A DNA stretch of 34,573 bases from Fibrobacter sp. (GTDB taxonomy: Bacteria > Fibrobacterota > Fibrobacteria > Fibrobacterales > Fibrobacteraceae), in contig JAILDK010000083.1 in NCBI GenBank assembly GCA_024689485.1, positions 1 to 34,573 on the forward strand, given 5' to 3'. Within the stretch, counting starts at the first letter, position 1. The number at the start of each line of letters is the position of its first letter. Shown in pieces: positions 7,506 through 13,988 of this stretch. The notes beneath the pieces are model-generated. The model worked only from the letters and a program-made list of their open reading frames with translations, was not told the origin of the DNA and ran no database searches. The position numbers were made by a program, and so were the translations under genes.

Positions 7506-8543
7506 TTAAACCAGCACCGGAGCGAGGTATTTTGCGAGCGCATAACCGCCTAAAACAAGCCAAGCATACAGAATCGTCGCCAAAACGAACGGTTTTGGCC
7601 CTGCCTGCTTGAATTTGTCAAAGCTCGTTTCCGTCCCGAGAGCGGTCATCGCCATCGAAAGGAAGAACGTATCCACAGTTTCGATTCCGTCCAACAACGC
7701 CGGGCTAAAGAAATCAAACGAATTGAAAATCACCACGGCGAGGAACCCAAAGGCAAACCAAGGCACAGCGATTTTCTTTTTTCCCGCCTTGCCATCCGTA
7801 TCTCCCAAGCGACCTGCCACAAAAAAGGCAAGCACGAGCAATACAGGAACGAGGTACATCACCCGGATCATCTTCACAATAATCGCGTTGCTTGCGATGA
7901 CCGCATTTCCCGTACCGTTACCAGCCCCCACCGCATGCGCCACTTCGTGGATCGTCGAACCGATATAAAGCCCAGCCTGCTCCGGCAAAAGGTCCAAAAC
8001 GCCATTGCGGTAAAGAATGGGATAGAGGAACATCGAGAGCGTTCCAAAGAGCACGACCGTCGAAACGGCGACCGCCGTCTTGTAAGGCTTGGTCTTTAAC
8101 GCCGCTTCCGCCCCAAGAACCGCCGCCGCACCGCAGATCGCGCTACCACAAGACGTGAGCACCGCCGTTTCCTTGTCCATCTTTAACACGCGCGAACCGA
8201 TTAAATATCCTCCGCCAAGCGTCACCGTCACAATGATCGCATCGATTACCAGAGCAGGCGCCCCCACGCCCACAATCTGCGCCAAGGTCAAACGGAAGCC
8301 ATACAGCACAATGCCCAAACGCAAAATCTTTTTCGAGCAGAACGCGACGCCCGGAGTCCAAGTGCTCGGCATTCCCTTTCGAAGCGTATTCGCATACACG
8401 ATCCCGAGCAAAAGTCCCACAATCAGCGGACTTAAAGAAAGCGCCTTGACCGCAGGGATTCCGGCGATGACAAAAGCGACGCCCGTAATAAGGGCAATCC
8501 AAAGGATCCCGTGAAAGAACTCCATTTTTTCTTTGCTAAGCAT
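7506..8543 (-). CDS. yeiH: YeiH/UPF0324 family membrane protein (putative sulfate/anion exporter)
   Basis: 345 residues with about ten hydrophobic helices. Family hallmarks are the N-terminal SPLIVGLLLGIVYANT, the ILRLGIVLYGFRLT segment, the LTSCGSAICGAAAVLGAE loop, GLYIGSTIHEVAHAVGAG and MTALGTETSFDKFKQAG. The family (PF03601) is annotated as putative sulfate exporter, but its true substrate is not settled; E. coli yeiH lies next to the LysR gene yeiE, an arrangement echoed here. The start is ATG at 8543, because GAGGTG stands 5 nt before it; an ATG at 8567 has no ribosome site. LysR lies directly upstream on the same strand, and a small tail-sharing gene starts 8 nt after the stop. An inverted repeat at 8630-8645 probably controls it. 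Confidence 0.87.
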   Translation of the reverse strand: MLSKEKMEFFHGILWIALITGVAFVIAGIPAVKALSLSPLIVGLLLGIVYANTLRKGMPSTWTPGVAFCSKKILRLGIVLYGFRLTLAQIVGVGAPALVIDAIIVTVTLGGGYLIGSRVLKMDKETAVLTSCGSAICGAAAVLGAEAALKTKPYKTAVAVSTVVLFGTLSMFLYPILYRNGVLDLLPEQAGLYIGSTIHEVAHAVGAGNGTGNAVIASNAIIVKMIRVMYLVPVLLVLAFFVAGRLGDTDGKAGKKKIAVPWFAFGFLAVVIFNSFDFFSPALLDGIETVDTFFLSMAMTALGTETSFDKFKQAGPKPFVLATILYAWLVLGGYALAKYLAPVLV

Positions 8544-8629
8544 ATTCACCTCGCTTGCTAGCTTCATTTTGCAAGGCGTAACTTAGCAATGAATCTTTTC
8601 ACCGGGAAGTCCTGACTTTGGAATAGACT

Positions 8630-8645
8630 ATAACCATTTGGTTAT
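8630..8645 (-). promoter_or_regulatory. Inverted repeat upstream of yeiH, candidate LysR operator
   Basis: ATAACCA-TT-TGGTTAT is a perfect palindrome with 7-bp arms and a 2-bp centre. It lies immediately after the lysR stop and 87 bp before the yeiH start. Its outer half-sites ATAAC/GTTAT recur at the lysR start codon (9542-9556). LysR-family regulators bind dyads of this kind (T-N11-A core; here T-N12-A). Confidence 0.55.
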
Positions 8646-8646
8646 A

Positions 8647-9543
8647 CTAAAGTTCCTTTTTGAAACGATTGACGAAGTCGATAAAGGTCTGCACCAGTGC
8701 CGGAGATTTGCCAAGCCTTTCCAAGCAAGAAAAATACCGCGGCATCGAAAAGCCTGTAATGTCCACGACTTTGAATGTTCCGTGCAGAAGTTCCCGGTTG
8801 ATCGCTCGCACGGAAACGATTCCCGCCGCATGGGAATTTTCCAGGTACCGCTTGATGCTCTCGGTACTGCCCAGCTGCATTTGAATGTTCAATTCGCGAA
8901 AAGAAATTCCCCGTGACTTTAATGCGTGCTGAATGACTTCCAAAGTTCCCGAGCCGTCTTCACGCAAAACGAGAGGCGTCATTTTCAACTCGTTCAAGCT
9001 GATTTCATCTCGCCGCGCCAAGGGATTTTTTACATGCGCCACCAGAACGAGTTCATCTTTTAGGAAAGGCGTTACCTTGAGGCCAGCTGGTTCCGCATCG
9101 CTTTCGATAAAGCCTAAATCAATTTGACGTTCCCGCAAAGCATTTTCGATGACGGTAGAATTCTCGTTTTGCAAAGAGATGGAAACCTGGGGAAATTTTT
9201 CATTGAACTTGGCGAGAAGCGGCGGAAGAATGTACTGAGCAATCGTCGTACTTGCACCGAGCCGCAGTGTTCCCGCATGCTTTTGCTGTAAAAGTCCAAG
9301 CTCGTAATTCAAAGCCTCATACGATTCGAGAATCTGTTCCGCGTGTTTTAAGAAGACTTCCCCTTCGCGCGTTAAAAGAAGCTTGGAGCCCGCCCGTTCA
9401 AAAAGACGCACCTTTGCATCTTCTTCCAGTTCATGAATCCGTTTGGTTACAGCGGGTTGGCTGATGCCGAAACGCTTAGCCGTTTGCGAAAAATTCAACA
9501 GCCGAGCCGCCATCACAAAAATCTGGAGCTTTAAATCGTTCAT
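8647..9543 (-). CDS. LysR-family transcriptional regulator, next to yeiH
   Basis: 298 residues, the usual length. The N-terminal winged helix-turn-helix (residues 1-60) reads LLNFSQTAKRFGISQPAVTK, RIHELEEDAKVRLFER and LTREGEVFLKHAEQI, as in the CysB/CbbR/YeiE branch. Residues about 90-295 form the effector-binding domain (LRLGASTTIAQYILPPLLAK, LREDGSGT, YLENSHAAGIVSVRAI). ATG at 9543 has no Shine-Dalgarno; TAACTT stands 6 nt before it, so the mRNA may be leaderless. A palindrome covers this promoter and the start codon, suggesting self-repression. The same half-sites lie before yeiH. The effector is unknown; sulfite or another small anion is a guess from the E. coli YeiE/yeiH pairing. Confidence 0.9.
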   Translation of the reverse strand: MNDLKLQIFVMAARLLNFSQTAKRFGISQPAVTKRIHELEEDAKVRLFERAGSKLLLTREGEVFLKHAEQILESYEALNYELGLLQQKHAGTLRLGASTTIAQYILPPLLAKFNEKFPQVSISLQNENSTVIENALRERQIDLGFIESDAEPAGLKVTPFLKDELVLVAHVKNPLARRDEISLNELKMTPLVLREDGSGTLEVIQHALKSRGISFRELNIQMQLGSTESIKRYLENSHAAGIVSVRAINRELLHGTFKVVDITGFSMPRYFSCLERLGKSPALVQTFIDFVNRFKKEL

Positions 9544-9556
9544 AACTAAAAGTTAT
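9542..9556 (-). promoter_or_regulatory. Inverted repeat over the lysR promoter and start codon
   Basis: ATAACT-AAA-AGTTAT, with 6-bp arms and a 3-bp centre, fits the LysR T-N11-A rule exactly. On the minus strand its TAACTT half doubles as a -10-like box, and the opposite end is the A and T of the lysR ATG. A protein bound here would block both polymerase and the start of a leaderless mRNA. Confidence 0.5.
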
Positions 9557-9583
9557 TCTTTTTTTTCAATTCACAGTCAAGCA

Positions 9584-9696
9584 ACAATTATCAATTTACA
9601 ATTATCAATTAACAATTAGCAATGATTCACAAGGGAAGTTTTACTGCGCAGTAAAAGCTCCTGTTCAACGCTCTGATAATTGTTCATTGATAATTG
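9584..9696. repeat. Palindromic intergenic repeat, copy upstream of D-lactate dehydrogenase
   Basis: The left arm (9584-9629) is built of CAATTATCAATTAACAAT-like blocks. The right arm (9671-9696) reads CTCTGATAATTG, TTCATTGATAATTG and is its approximate reverse complement. The centre is a perfect 18-bp palindrome, TTTTACTGCGCAGTAAAA (9639-9656). The part from 9648 to 9696 recurs in the array at 10876-11133. The unit resembles a MITE or REP-type element: non-coding, AT-rich ends, able to form a long hairpin. No flanking target duplication is evident. Confidence 0.75.
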
Positions 9697-9708
9697 TGCC
9701 TAACGGTT

Positions 9709-9723
9709 AAAACGGGTCGTTTT
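9709..9723 (+). promoter_or_regulatory. Inverted repeat upstream of the D-lactate dehydrogenase promoter
   Basis: AAAACG-GGT-CGTTTT lies 4 bp before the putative -35 box. It is a candidate operator of unknown regulator; it does not match the Rex consensus. Confidence 0.3.
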
Positions 9724-9727
9724 GGAG

Positions 9728-9755
9728 TTGAAATTCCTACTTTAGCACTTAACTT
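9728..9755 (+). promoter_or_regulatory. Putative promoter of the D-lactate dehydrogenase gene
   Basis: TTGAAA (9728-9733), a 16-bp spacer and TAACTT (9750-9755) resemble a sigma-70 promoter. A leader of about 37 nt would follow, carrying the strong ribosome site AAGGAGG before the GTG. Confidence 0.4.
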
Positions 9756-9798
9756 TAGCATACCACCGGCAAATAAACGTTTTTGAAGGAGGTCGGTT

Positions 9799-10791
9799 GT
9801 GGTTAAAGTCGCATTTTACGACACACGTTCTTATGACAAGGAAGCATTCTGCAAGGCGAACGAAAAGTTCGGTTTTGCAATCGATTATTTTGATTTCAAA
9901 CTGGATTCAACGACTGCGATTACGTCAAAAGGCTATGATGCAGTCTGCGTTTTCGTCAACGACGAAATCTCTTCCGAAGTCATCTCAACGCTTGCGAGCA
10001 ACGGAGTCAAGCTGATTATCCTCCGCTGTGCCGGCTTTAACAATGTAGATCTTCATGCCGCCGCCGAGGCAAATTTGACCGTTGTCCGCGTTCCGGCCTA
10101 TTCCCCGCATGCTGTTGCAGAACACGGCGTTGCGTTGCTGCTCTCTCTGACGCGTCGCATTCCGCAGGCATACTTGCGCACCAAAACGATCAATTTCAAC
10201 ATCGAAGGCCTAACCGGTCGCGATCTTTACGGTCTTACGGCAGGCGTTTTTGGAACAGGTCGCATTGGGCATTGCATGGCAGAAATCCTCAGCGGATTTG
10301 GCATGAAGATACTCTGTTACGATCCTTTCCCGAACAAGGCCTGGGCAGAAGAAAAAGGCTTTACCTATGTGGATAAAGAAACTCTCTTCCGCGAAAGCGA
10401 TGTGCTGACTTTGCACAGCCCGCTCACACCCGAAACCAAGCACGTGGTGAACGAGGAATCTCTAAAGTTGATGAAAAACGATGCGGTTATCATCAACACG
10501 AGCCGCGGCGGACTCATCCATACCAAGGCTCTTGTCCACGCACTCAAGCATAAGGAAATCGGGGGTGCCGCGCTCGACGTTTACGAAGAAGAAGCCTCTT
10601 TCTTTTTCAAGGATCTTTCGGCAACTGTCATCACAGACGATGTCCTCGCTCGAATGCTCACCTTCCCCAATGTGCTGATTACCGGCCATCAGGCATTCCT
10701 CACGACAACCGCGCTTTCCAACATCGCAGACGTCTCTTTGAACAACTTGAAGGACTTTGTAGAAGGGAAAGAGCTGAAAAATAAAGTGTGA
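9799..10791 (+). CDS. ldhA: D-lactate dehydrogenase (D-2-hydroxyacid dehydrogenase family)
   Basis: 330 residues, normal for the family. It interconverts pyruvate and D-lactate with NADH in the cytosol. The Rossmann motif GVFGTGRIG holds G152, G154 and G157, with Asp175 (LCYDPFP) as NAD-selecting acid. The catalytic triad is present: Arg236 (INTSRGGLI), Glu265 (DVYEEEASFF) and His297 (ITGHQAFLT). AEHGVALLLSLTRRI and the FFFKDLS segment point to D-lactate dehydrogenase and not to glycerate or phosphoglycerate enzymes. The start is GTG at 9799 with AAGGAGG 7 nt upstream, one of the best ribosome sites in the window. It is a single-gene unit pointing away from lysR. Copies of one palindromic repeat family flank it on both sides. 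Confidence 0.92.
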   Translation: MVKVAFYDTRSYDKEAFCKANEKFGFAIDYFDFKLDSTTAITSKGYDAVCVFVNDEISSEVISTLASNGVKLIILRCAGFNNVDLHAAAEANLTVVRVPAYSPHAVAEHGVALLLSLTRRIPQAYLRTKTINFNIEGLTGRDLYGLTAGVFGTGRIGHCMAEILSGFGMKILCYDPFPNKAWAEEKGFTYVDKETLFRESDVLTLHSPLTPETKHVVNEESLKLMKNDAVIINTSRGGLIHTKALVHALKHKEIGGAALDVYEEEASFFFKDLSATVITDDVLARMLTFPNVLITGHQAFLTTTALSNIADVSLNNLKDFVEGKELKNKV

Positions 10792-10794
10792 TGA

Positions 10795-10902
10795 CAATTG
10801 TCAATTATCAATTATCAATTAACAATGATTCAAAAAAAAAGAACTTCTACTGCACAGTAGAGGTTCTTTTTTAATGCTCTGATAATTGTTCATTGATAAT
10901 TG
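10795..10902. repeat. Palindromic intergenic repeat, copy downstream of D-lactate dehydrogenase
   Basis: It begins 3 bp after the dehydrogenase stop codon with CAATTATCAATTAACAATG-like blocks, has a terminator-like hairpin in its centre and ends with CTCTGATAATTG, TTCATTGATAATTG. Its layout equals the copy at 9584-9696, though the centre has a different sequence that keeps the hairpin. It runs into the 65-bp tandem array. Confidence 0.75.
10835..10872. terminator. Bidirectional terminator within the repeat after D-lactate dehydrogenase
   Basis: AAAAAAGAACTTCTACTG (10835-10852) pairs with CAGTAGAGGTTCTTTTTT (10855-10872) over 18 positions with one mismatch or G-U pair. A-rich and T-rich ends make it a rho-independent terminator in both directions. 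Confidence 0.8.
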
Positions 10903-11133
10903 AAAAAGCCTCCACGGTGCAGTAAAAGCTCCTTTCAAACACTCTGATAATTGTTCATTGATAATTGAAAAAGCCTCTACGGTGCAGTAGAAGCTCCTTT
11001 CAAACGCTCTGATAATTGCTAATTGATAATTGAAAAGCTTCCACGGTGCAGTAGAAGCTCTTATTCAACGCTCTGATAATTGTTCATTGATAATTGAAAA
11101 AGCCTCCACTTCGCAGTAAAGGCTTTCTTCAAA
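10876..11133. repeat. Four tandem 65-bp repeats, each carrying a hairpin
   Basis: Units start at 10876, 10941, 11006 and 11070 (lengths 65, 65, 64 and about 64). Each reads GCTCTGATAATTG, TTCATTGATAATTG, then a hairpin AAGCCTCYACGGTGCAGTA with AAGCTC, then a short tail. In the last unit the stem changes on both sides (AAGCCT with AGGCTT), keeping it paired. Units touch without spacers, so this is not CRISPR. The array lies between the dehydrogenase and SulP genes and may act as terminator or boundary. Confidence 0.85.
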
Positions 11134-11139
11134 TTCAAC

Positions 11140-11181
11140 CAATAACCAATAACTAATAACTAATAACTAATAACTTATAAC
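11140..11181. repeat. Six short tandem heptamers (YAATAAC)
   Basis: CAATAAC, CAATAAC, TAATAAC, TAATAAC, TAATAAC, then TTATAAC follow without a break, ending 6 bp before the SulP stop codon. Such arrays change copy number easily. Confidence 0.85.
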
Positions 11182-11186
11182 AACCG

Positions 11187-13103
11187 CTACTTCTTCATCC
11201 ACGGGAAGATCTTGTTCATCATCGAGTGGAAAGTATCCTTTTTGTCGAGAACCTTCGGGATGTCCATCGCCTGCGTTTCCGAAATGGTTTCCGCGATGAC
11301 TTCGGTCGTTTCTTCTGCAACCTTCGCGTTTGCATTTTCCGGCACCCACGGCTGCTGAACGTTGCGTTCCCAGTCCACGCTCGGAGTCGTCGGAGCGGCG
11401 GCAACGATCGGAAGCCCGAGAATTTCACGGGCGCGGTTCAGAGCGGCGTCAATATTCGCCAGCACGTTCTGTTCACCGATATCCTTCAAAATGCCCGCCT
11501 TCGAAAGAGCAACGATCGGCTGGGAATGCACACCGGAAAGCAAAAGTTGCGTTCCCTGGGCACGGCACTTCGTGAGCAATCCTTCGATCATCTGAATACC
11601 CGCGGCATCGATCGACGGGACCTGACGCATGCGAAGCACCAGAATCTTCGGGTGAGAACTCGTCATATCCAACGCGGTCTTGAACTTTTCCACCGCACCA
11701 AAGAAGAGCGAACCCATAATTTCGAACACGACAACACCCTGCGGCACCTGACGGCTACCGATGTTGTTCGGGTCGGCAAGTTCTTCGTCATCATCCTTCA
11801 ACTGAGCCGTTACGCATTCGACTTCCGCCACATCCGACATACGACGGATAAAGAAGATTGCCGCCAGCAGCACACCGACTTCGATCGCGATCGTCAAATC
11901 CATCACCACGGTCAGCACAAACGTCACCAAAAGCACCGTGACATCGCTCTTCGGAGCGCCCTTCACCAGCTTGATAAAGTTCTTGTAACCGCACATGTTG
12001 AATGCCACCTGGAAAAGCACCGCCGCGAGAGCCGCCATCGGAATCATTTCCGCGTACTTACCAAAGATCAGCATAATGAGCAGCAAAATCACCGCATGCA
12101 CCAAACCGGAAATCGGGCTCACAGCACCGTTCTTGATGTTCGTCGCCGTACGGGCAATCGCACCCGTCGCCGGGATACCGCCAAAAATCGGGGAAAGCAC
12201 GTTCGCAATACCCTGACCGACGAGTTCCGTATTCGAACGGTGACGCGTACCCGTCATACCGTCCGCCACGACCGCGGAAAGGAGGGATTCAATCGCACCG
12301 AGAATCGCAATCGTAAGCGCCGGCTGGAACACCTGACGCATCATATCCAAACTGATGTTCGGCAAATGCGGAACCGGGAAACCCGTCGGAATGGAATTCT
12401 TGGAACCAATGGTCATCACGCCGTGCGTTTCATCCCAGCCAAGAACCTTCACAATCACGGTCGCCACGATAATCGCAATCAAGGAGCCCGGAATCTTTGT
12501 CGTAATCTTCGGCCAAATAATGCAAATCGCCAAAGCCACCGCACCGATGATCACCGAGAAGAAGTTCGTCGTCATGAGCGACTTTGCATAAAGTGCGAGC
12601 TTGCCAATCGCATCTGCCGGTTCCGAAACGCCTGCGCCAAACTGCAAACCCAAAAAGTTCGGAACCTGACCGAGAGCGATGATAATCGCAATGCCCGCCG
12701 TAAAGCCCACCGTCACCGGGAACGGAATAAACTTGATGACCCCGCCGAGCTTTGCCACGCCAAAAATCACCAGCATGACGCCCGCCATGAGCGTCGCCGT
12801 CGCAAGGCCATCGTAACCGTACTTTGCCACGATGCCGTAAACAATCACAATGAAAGCGCCCGTCGGACCGCCGATCTGGAAGCGGCTACCGCCAAAGAAC
12901 GAAATCGCAAAGCCCGCGATGATCGCCGTATAAAGGCCCTTTTCCGGACCCACGCCAGAAGCAATCGCAAACGCAATCGCAAGCGGCAAAGCGAGAATAC
13001 CGACAATCAAGCCGGACATTAAATCCTGGGTGAATTTTTGCTTGGAGTATCCCTTGCGCAGGGACTTGAAAAGTTCTGGGGTATAACGGGGCAGCTTTGG
13101 CAT
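11187..13103 (-). CDS. SulP/SLC26 family anion transporter with STAS domain and a special C-terminal tail
   Basis: 638 residues. The membrane part (residues about 25-430) shows family motifs: SGLIVGILALPLAIAFAIAS, GVGPEKGLYTAI, GGSRFQIGGPTGAFIV, and FGGIPATGAIARTATNIKNG. Residues about 455-565 form a STAS domain (GVVVFEIMGSLFFGAVEKF; RMRQVPSIDAAGIQMIEGLL). Relatives carry sulfate, bicarbonate or dicarboxylates, usually with Na+ or H+; the substrate here is open. Beyond STAS comes an unusual tail of about 75 residues ending DTFHSMMNKIFPWMKK. Its last about 30 residues recur in the small protein behind yeiH. ATG at 13103 follows TAAATTTG closely and lacks a Shine-Dalgarno, so the mRNA may be leaderless. 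Confidence 0.9.
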   Translation of the reverse strand: MPKLPRYTPELFKSLRKGYSKQKFTQDLMSGLIVGILALPLAIAFAIASGVGPEKGLYTAIIAGFAISFFGGSRFQIGGPTGAFIVIVYGIVAKYGYDGLATATLMAGVMLVIFGVAKLGGVIKFIPFPVTVGFTAGIAIIIALGQVPNFLGLQFGAGVSEPADAIGKLALYAKSLMTTNFFSVIIGAVALAICIIWPKITTKIPGSLIAIIVATVIVKVLGWDETHGVMTIGSKNSIPTGFPVPHLPNISLDMMRQVFQPALTIAILGAIESLLSAVVADGMTGTRHRSNTELVGQGIANVLSPIFGGIPATGAIARTATNIKNGAVSPISGLVHAVILLLIMLIFGKYAEMIPMAALAAVLFQVAFNMCGYKNFIKLVKGAPKSDVTVLLVTFVLTVVMDLTIAIEVGVLLAAIFFIRRMSDVAEVECVTAQLKDDDEELADPNNIGSRQVPQGVVVFEIMGSLFFGAVEKFKTALDMTSSHPKILVLRMRQVPSIDAAGIQMIEGLLTKCRAQGTQLLLSGVHSQPIVALSKAGILKDIGEQNVLANIDAALNRAREILGLPIVAAAPTTPSVDWERNVQQPWVPENANAKVAEETTEVIAETISETQAMDIPKVLDKKDTFHSMMNKIFPWMKK

Positions 13104-13110
13104 GATGCGC

Positions 13111-13118
13111 CAAATTTA
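13111..13118 (-). promoter_or_regulatory. TAAATTTG box before the SulP gene
   Basis: On the minus strand TAAATTTG is followed by GCGCATC or similar and the ATG at 13103, and TTTAAA stands 17 bp upstream of TAAATT. It fits the Bacteroidetes-type -7 element (TAnnTTTG). Transcription would begin 0-3 nt before the ATG. Confidence 0.5.
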
Positions 13119-13173
13119 GAAAACGGCACTTTTGTTTTAAAGTGTTTACAAGCTCTTTTTTTAGGTACGAATT

Positions 13174-13956
13174 TTAGCCGATGAGCTTATCGAAATCGAT
13201 GTCGGAAACCTGTTCCGCAATGATATCCGGCTGGCGGGCAAGCCTCTGAACGTCGCGGTATTTGGTTTCGCCACAGAGCACCAGAGCGAAGTGGCAGCCC
13301 GCACGCTGGGCCAGTTCAAAGTCCGTGTACAGGCGGTCGCCCACAAAAAGAATCTGATCCGGCGACAAATGATCCGTGATGGGAGAAAGCATTTCCGGAT
13401 TCGGCTTGCCAAAGATACGGGACGGTTCGCGTCCGGTCGCCGCCTTGAACATCGCCATAAAGCTTCCAATGTCCGGAACGGGTCCGAGTTCATCGGGGCA
13501 AACGAAGTCCGCATGCGTCACCCAGAAATCCGCCCCGCGTTCAAGTCTCCACGAAACTTCGCAGAGTTCCCTATAATTAAAGGAAGAATGGTAAGCGACG
13601 AGCACGAGTTCCGTTTTATCCATCGGAGCGTGCAAGTTCAAGCTCGGATCTTCCGCGGCGAACCATTCGACAACTTCCGGATTTGCGAACAGGTAAATGT
13701 TCTTGATTCCCTTTTTGTGAATTTCCGAAAGGGCAAAGGTCATCGCCGAAAGGATGCTGTCCTTGGACTGGATCGGCAGGCCCATGCGCAAAAGGCGGTT
13801 CGTGTAGAACACGAGCGATTTACTCGTATTATTCGACATATAATAGACAGGAACCTTCTCCGCGACCTTCTGGACCGTTTCCACGGCCTTCGGATAAGGT
13901 TTGCCCGAAAGGTAAAGAGTTCCGTCTAAATCGAATGCGACAGCCTTAATTTGCAT
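13174..13956 (-). CDS. HAD-superfamily (class IIA, NagD/p-nitrophenylphosphatase-like) sugar-phosphate phosphatase
   Basis: 260 residues. HAD motif I is AFDLDGTLY (Asp9 nucleophile, Asp11 acid/base), motif II VYYMSNNTSKS, and motif III/IV IFGKPNPEML with FVGDRLYTDFELA. The large C2-type cap (about residues 75-180, LVLVAYHSSFNYRELCEVSW) places it in class IIA beside NagD and phosphoglycolate phosphatases. It should remove phosphate from a small metabolite in the cytosol; the substrate cannot be told. It diverges from rsmE with 32 bp between start codons. TAAATT 9 nt before its ATG suggests a very short or absent leader. Confidence 0.85.
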   Translation of the reverse strand: MQIKAVAFDLDGTLYLSGKPYPKAVETVQKVAEKVPVYYMSNNTSKSLVFYTNRLLRMGLPIQSKDSILSAMTFALSEIHKKGIKNIYLFANPEVVEWFAAEDPSLNLHAPMDKTELVLVAYHSSFNYRELCEVSWRLERGADFWVTHADFVCPDELGPVPDIGSFMAMFKAATGREPSRIFGKPNPEMLSPITDHLSPDQILFVGDRLYTDFELAQRAGCHFALVLCGETKYRDVQRLARQPDIIAEQVSDIDFDKLIG

Positions 13957-13965
13957 AGTGGGTTG

Positions 13966-13971
13966 AATTTA
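13966..13971 (-). promoter_or_regulatory. TAAATT -10-like box of the HAD gene
   Basis: It lies 9 nt before the ATG at 13956, inside the 32-bp gap shared with the divergent rsmE box at 13977-13984. Both genes must use promoters whose upstream parts overlap the other's coding region. Confidence 0.4.
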
Positions 13972-13976
13972 GTATT

Positions 13977-13984
13977 TATTTTTG
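13977..13984 (+). promoter_or_regulatory. TATTTTTG box before rsmE
   Basis: TATTTTTG, then GGGC, then the ATG at 13989. The same TATTTTTG stands before purN with GCGC in the gap. It fits the Bacteroidetes -7 consensus TAnnTTTG and implies a leaderless transcript. Confidence 0.5.
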
Positions 13985-13988
13985 GGGC

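Noticed and set aside
10876-11133. Tandem repeats considered as a CRISPR array
   Set aside because: The 65-bp units touch directly with no unique spacers, and no cas gene is present.
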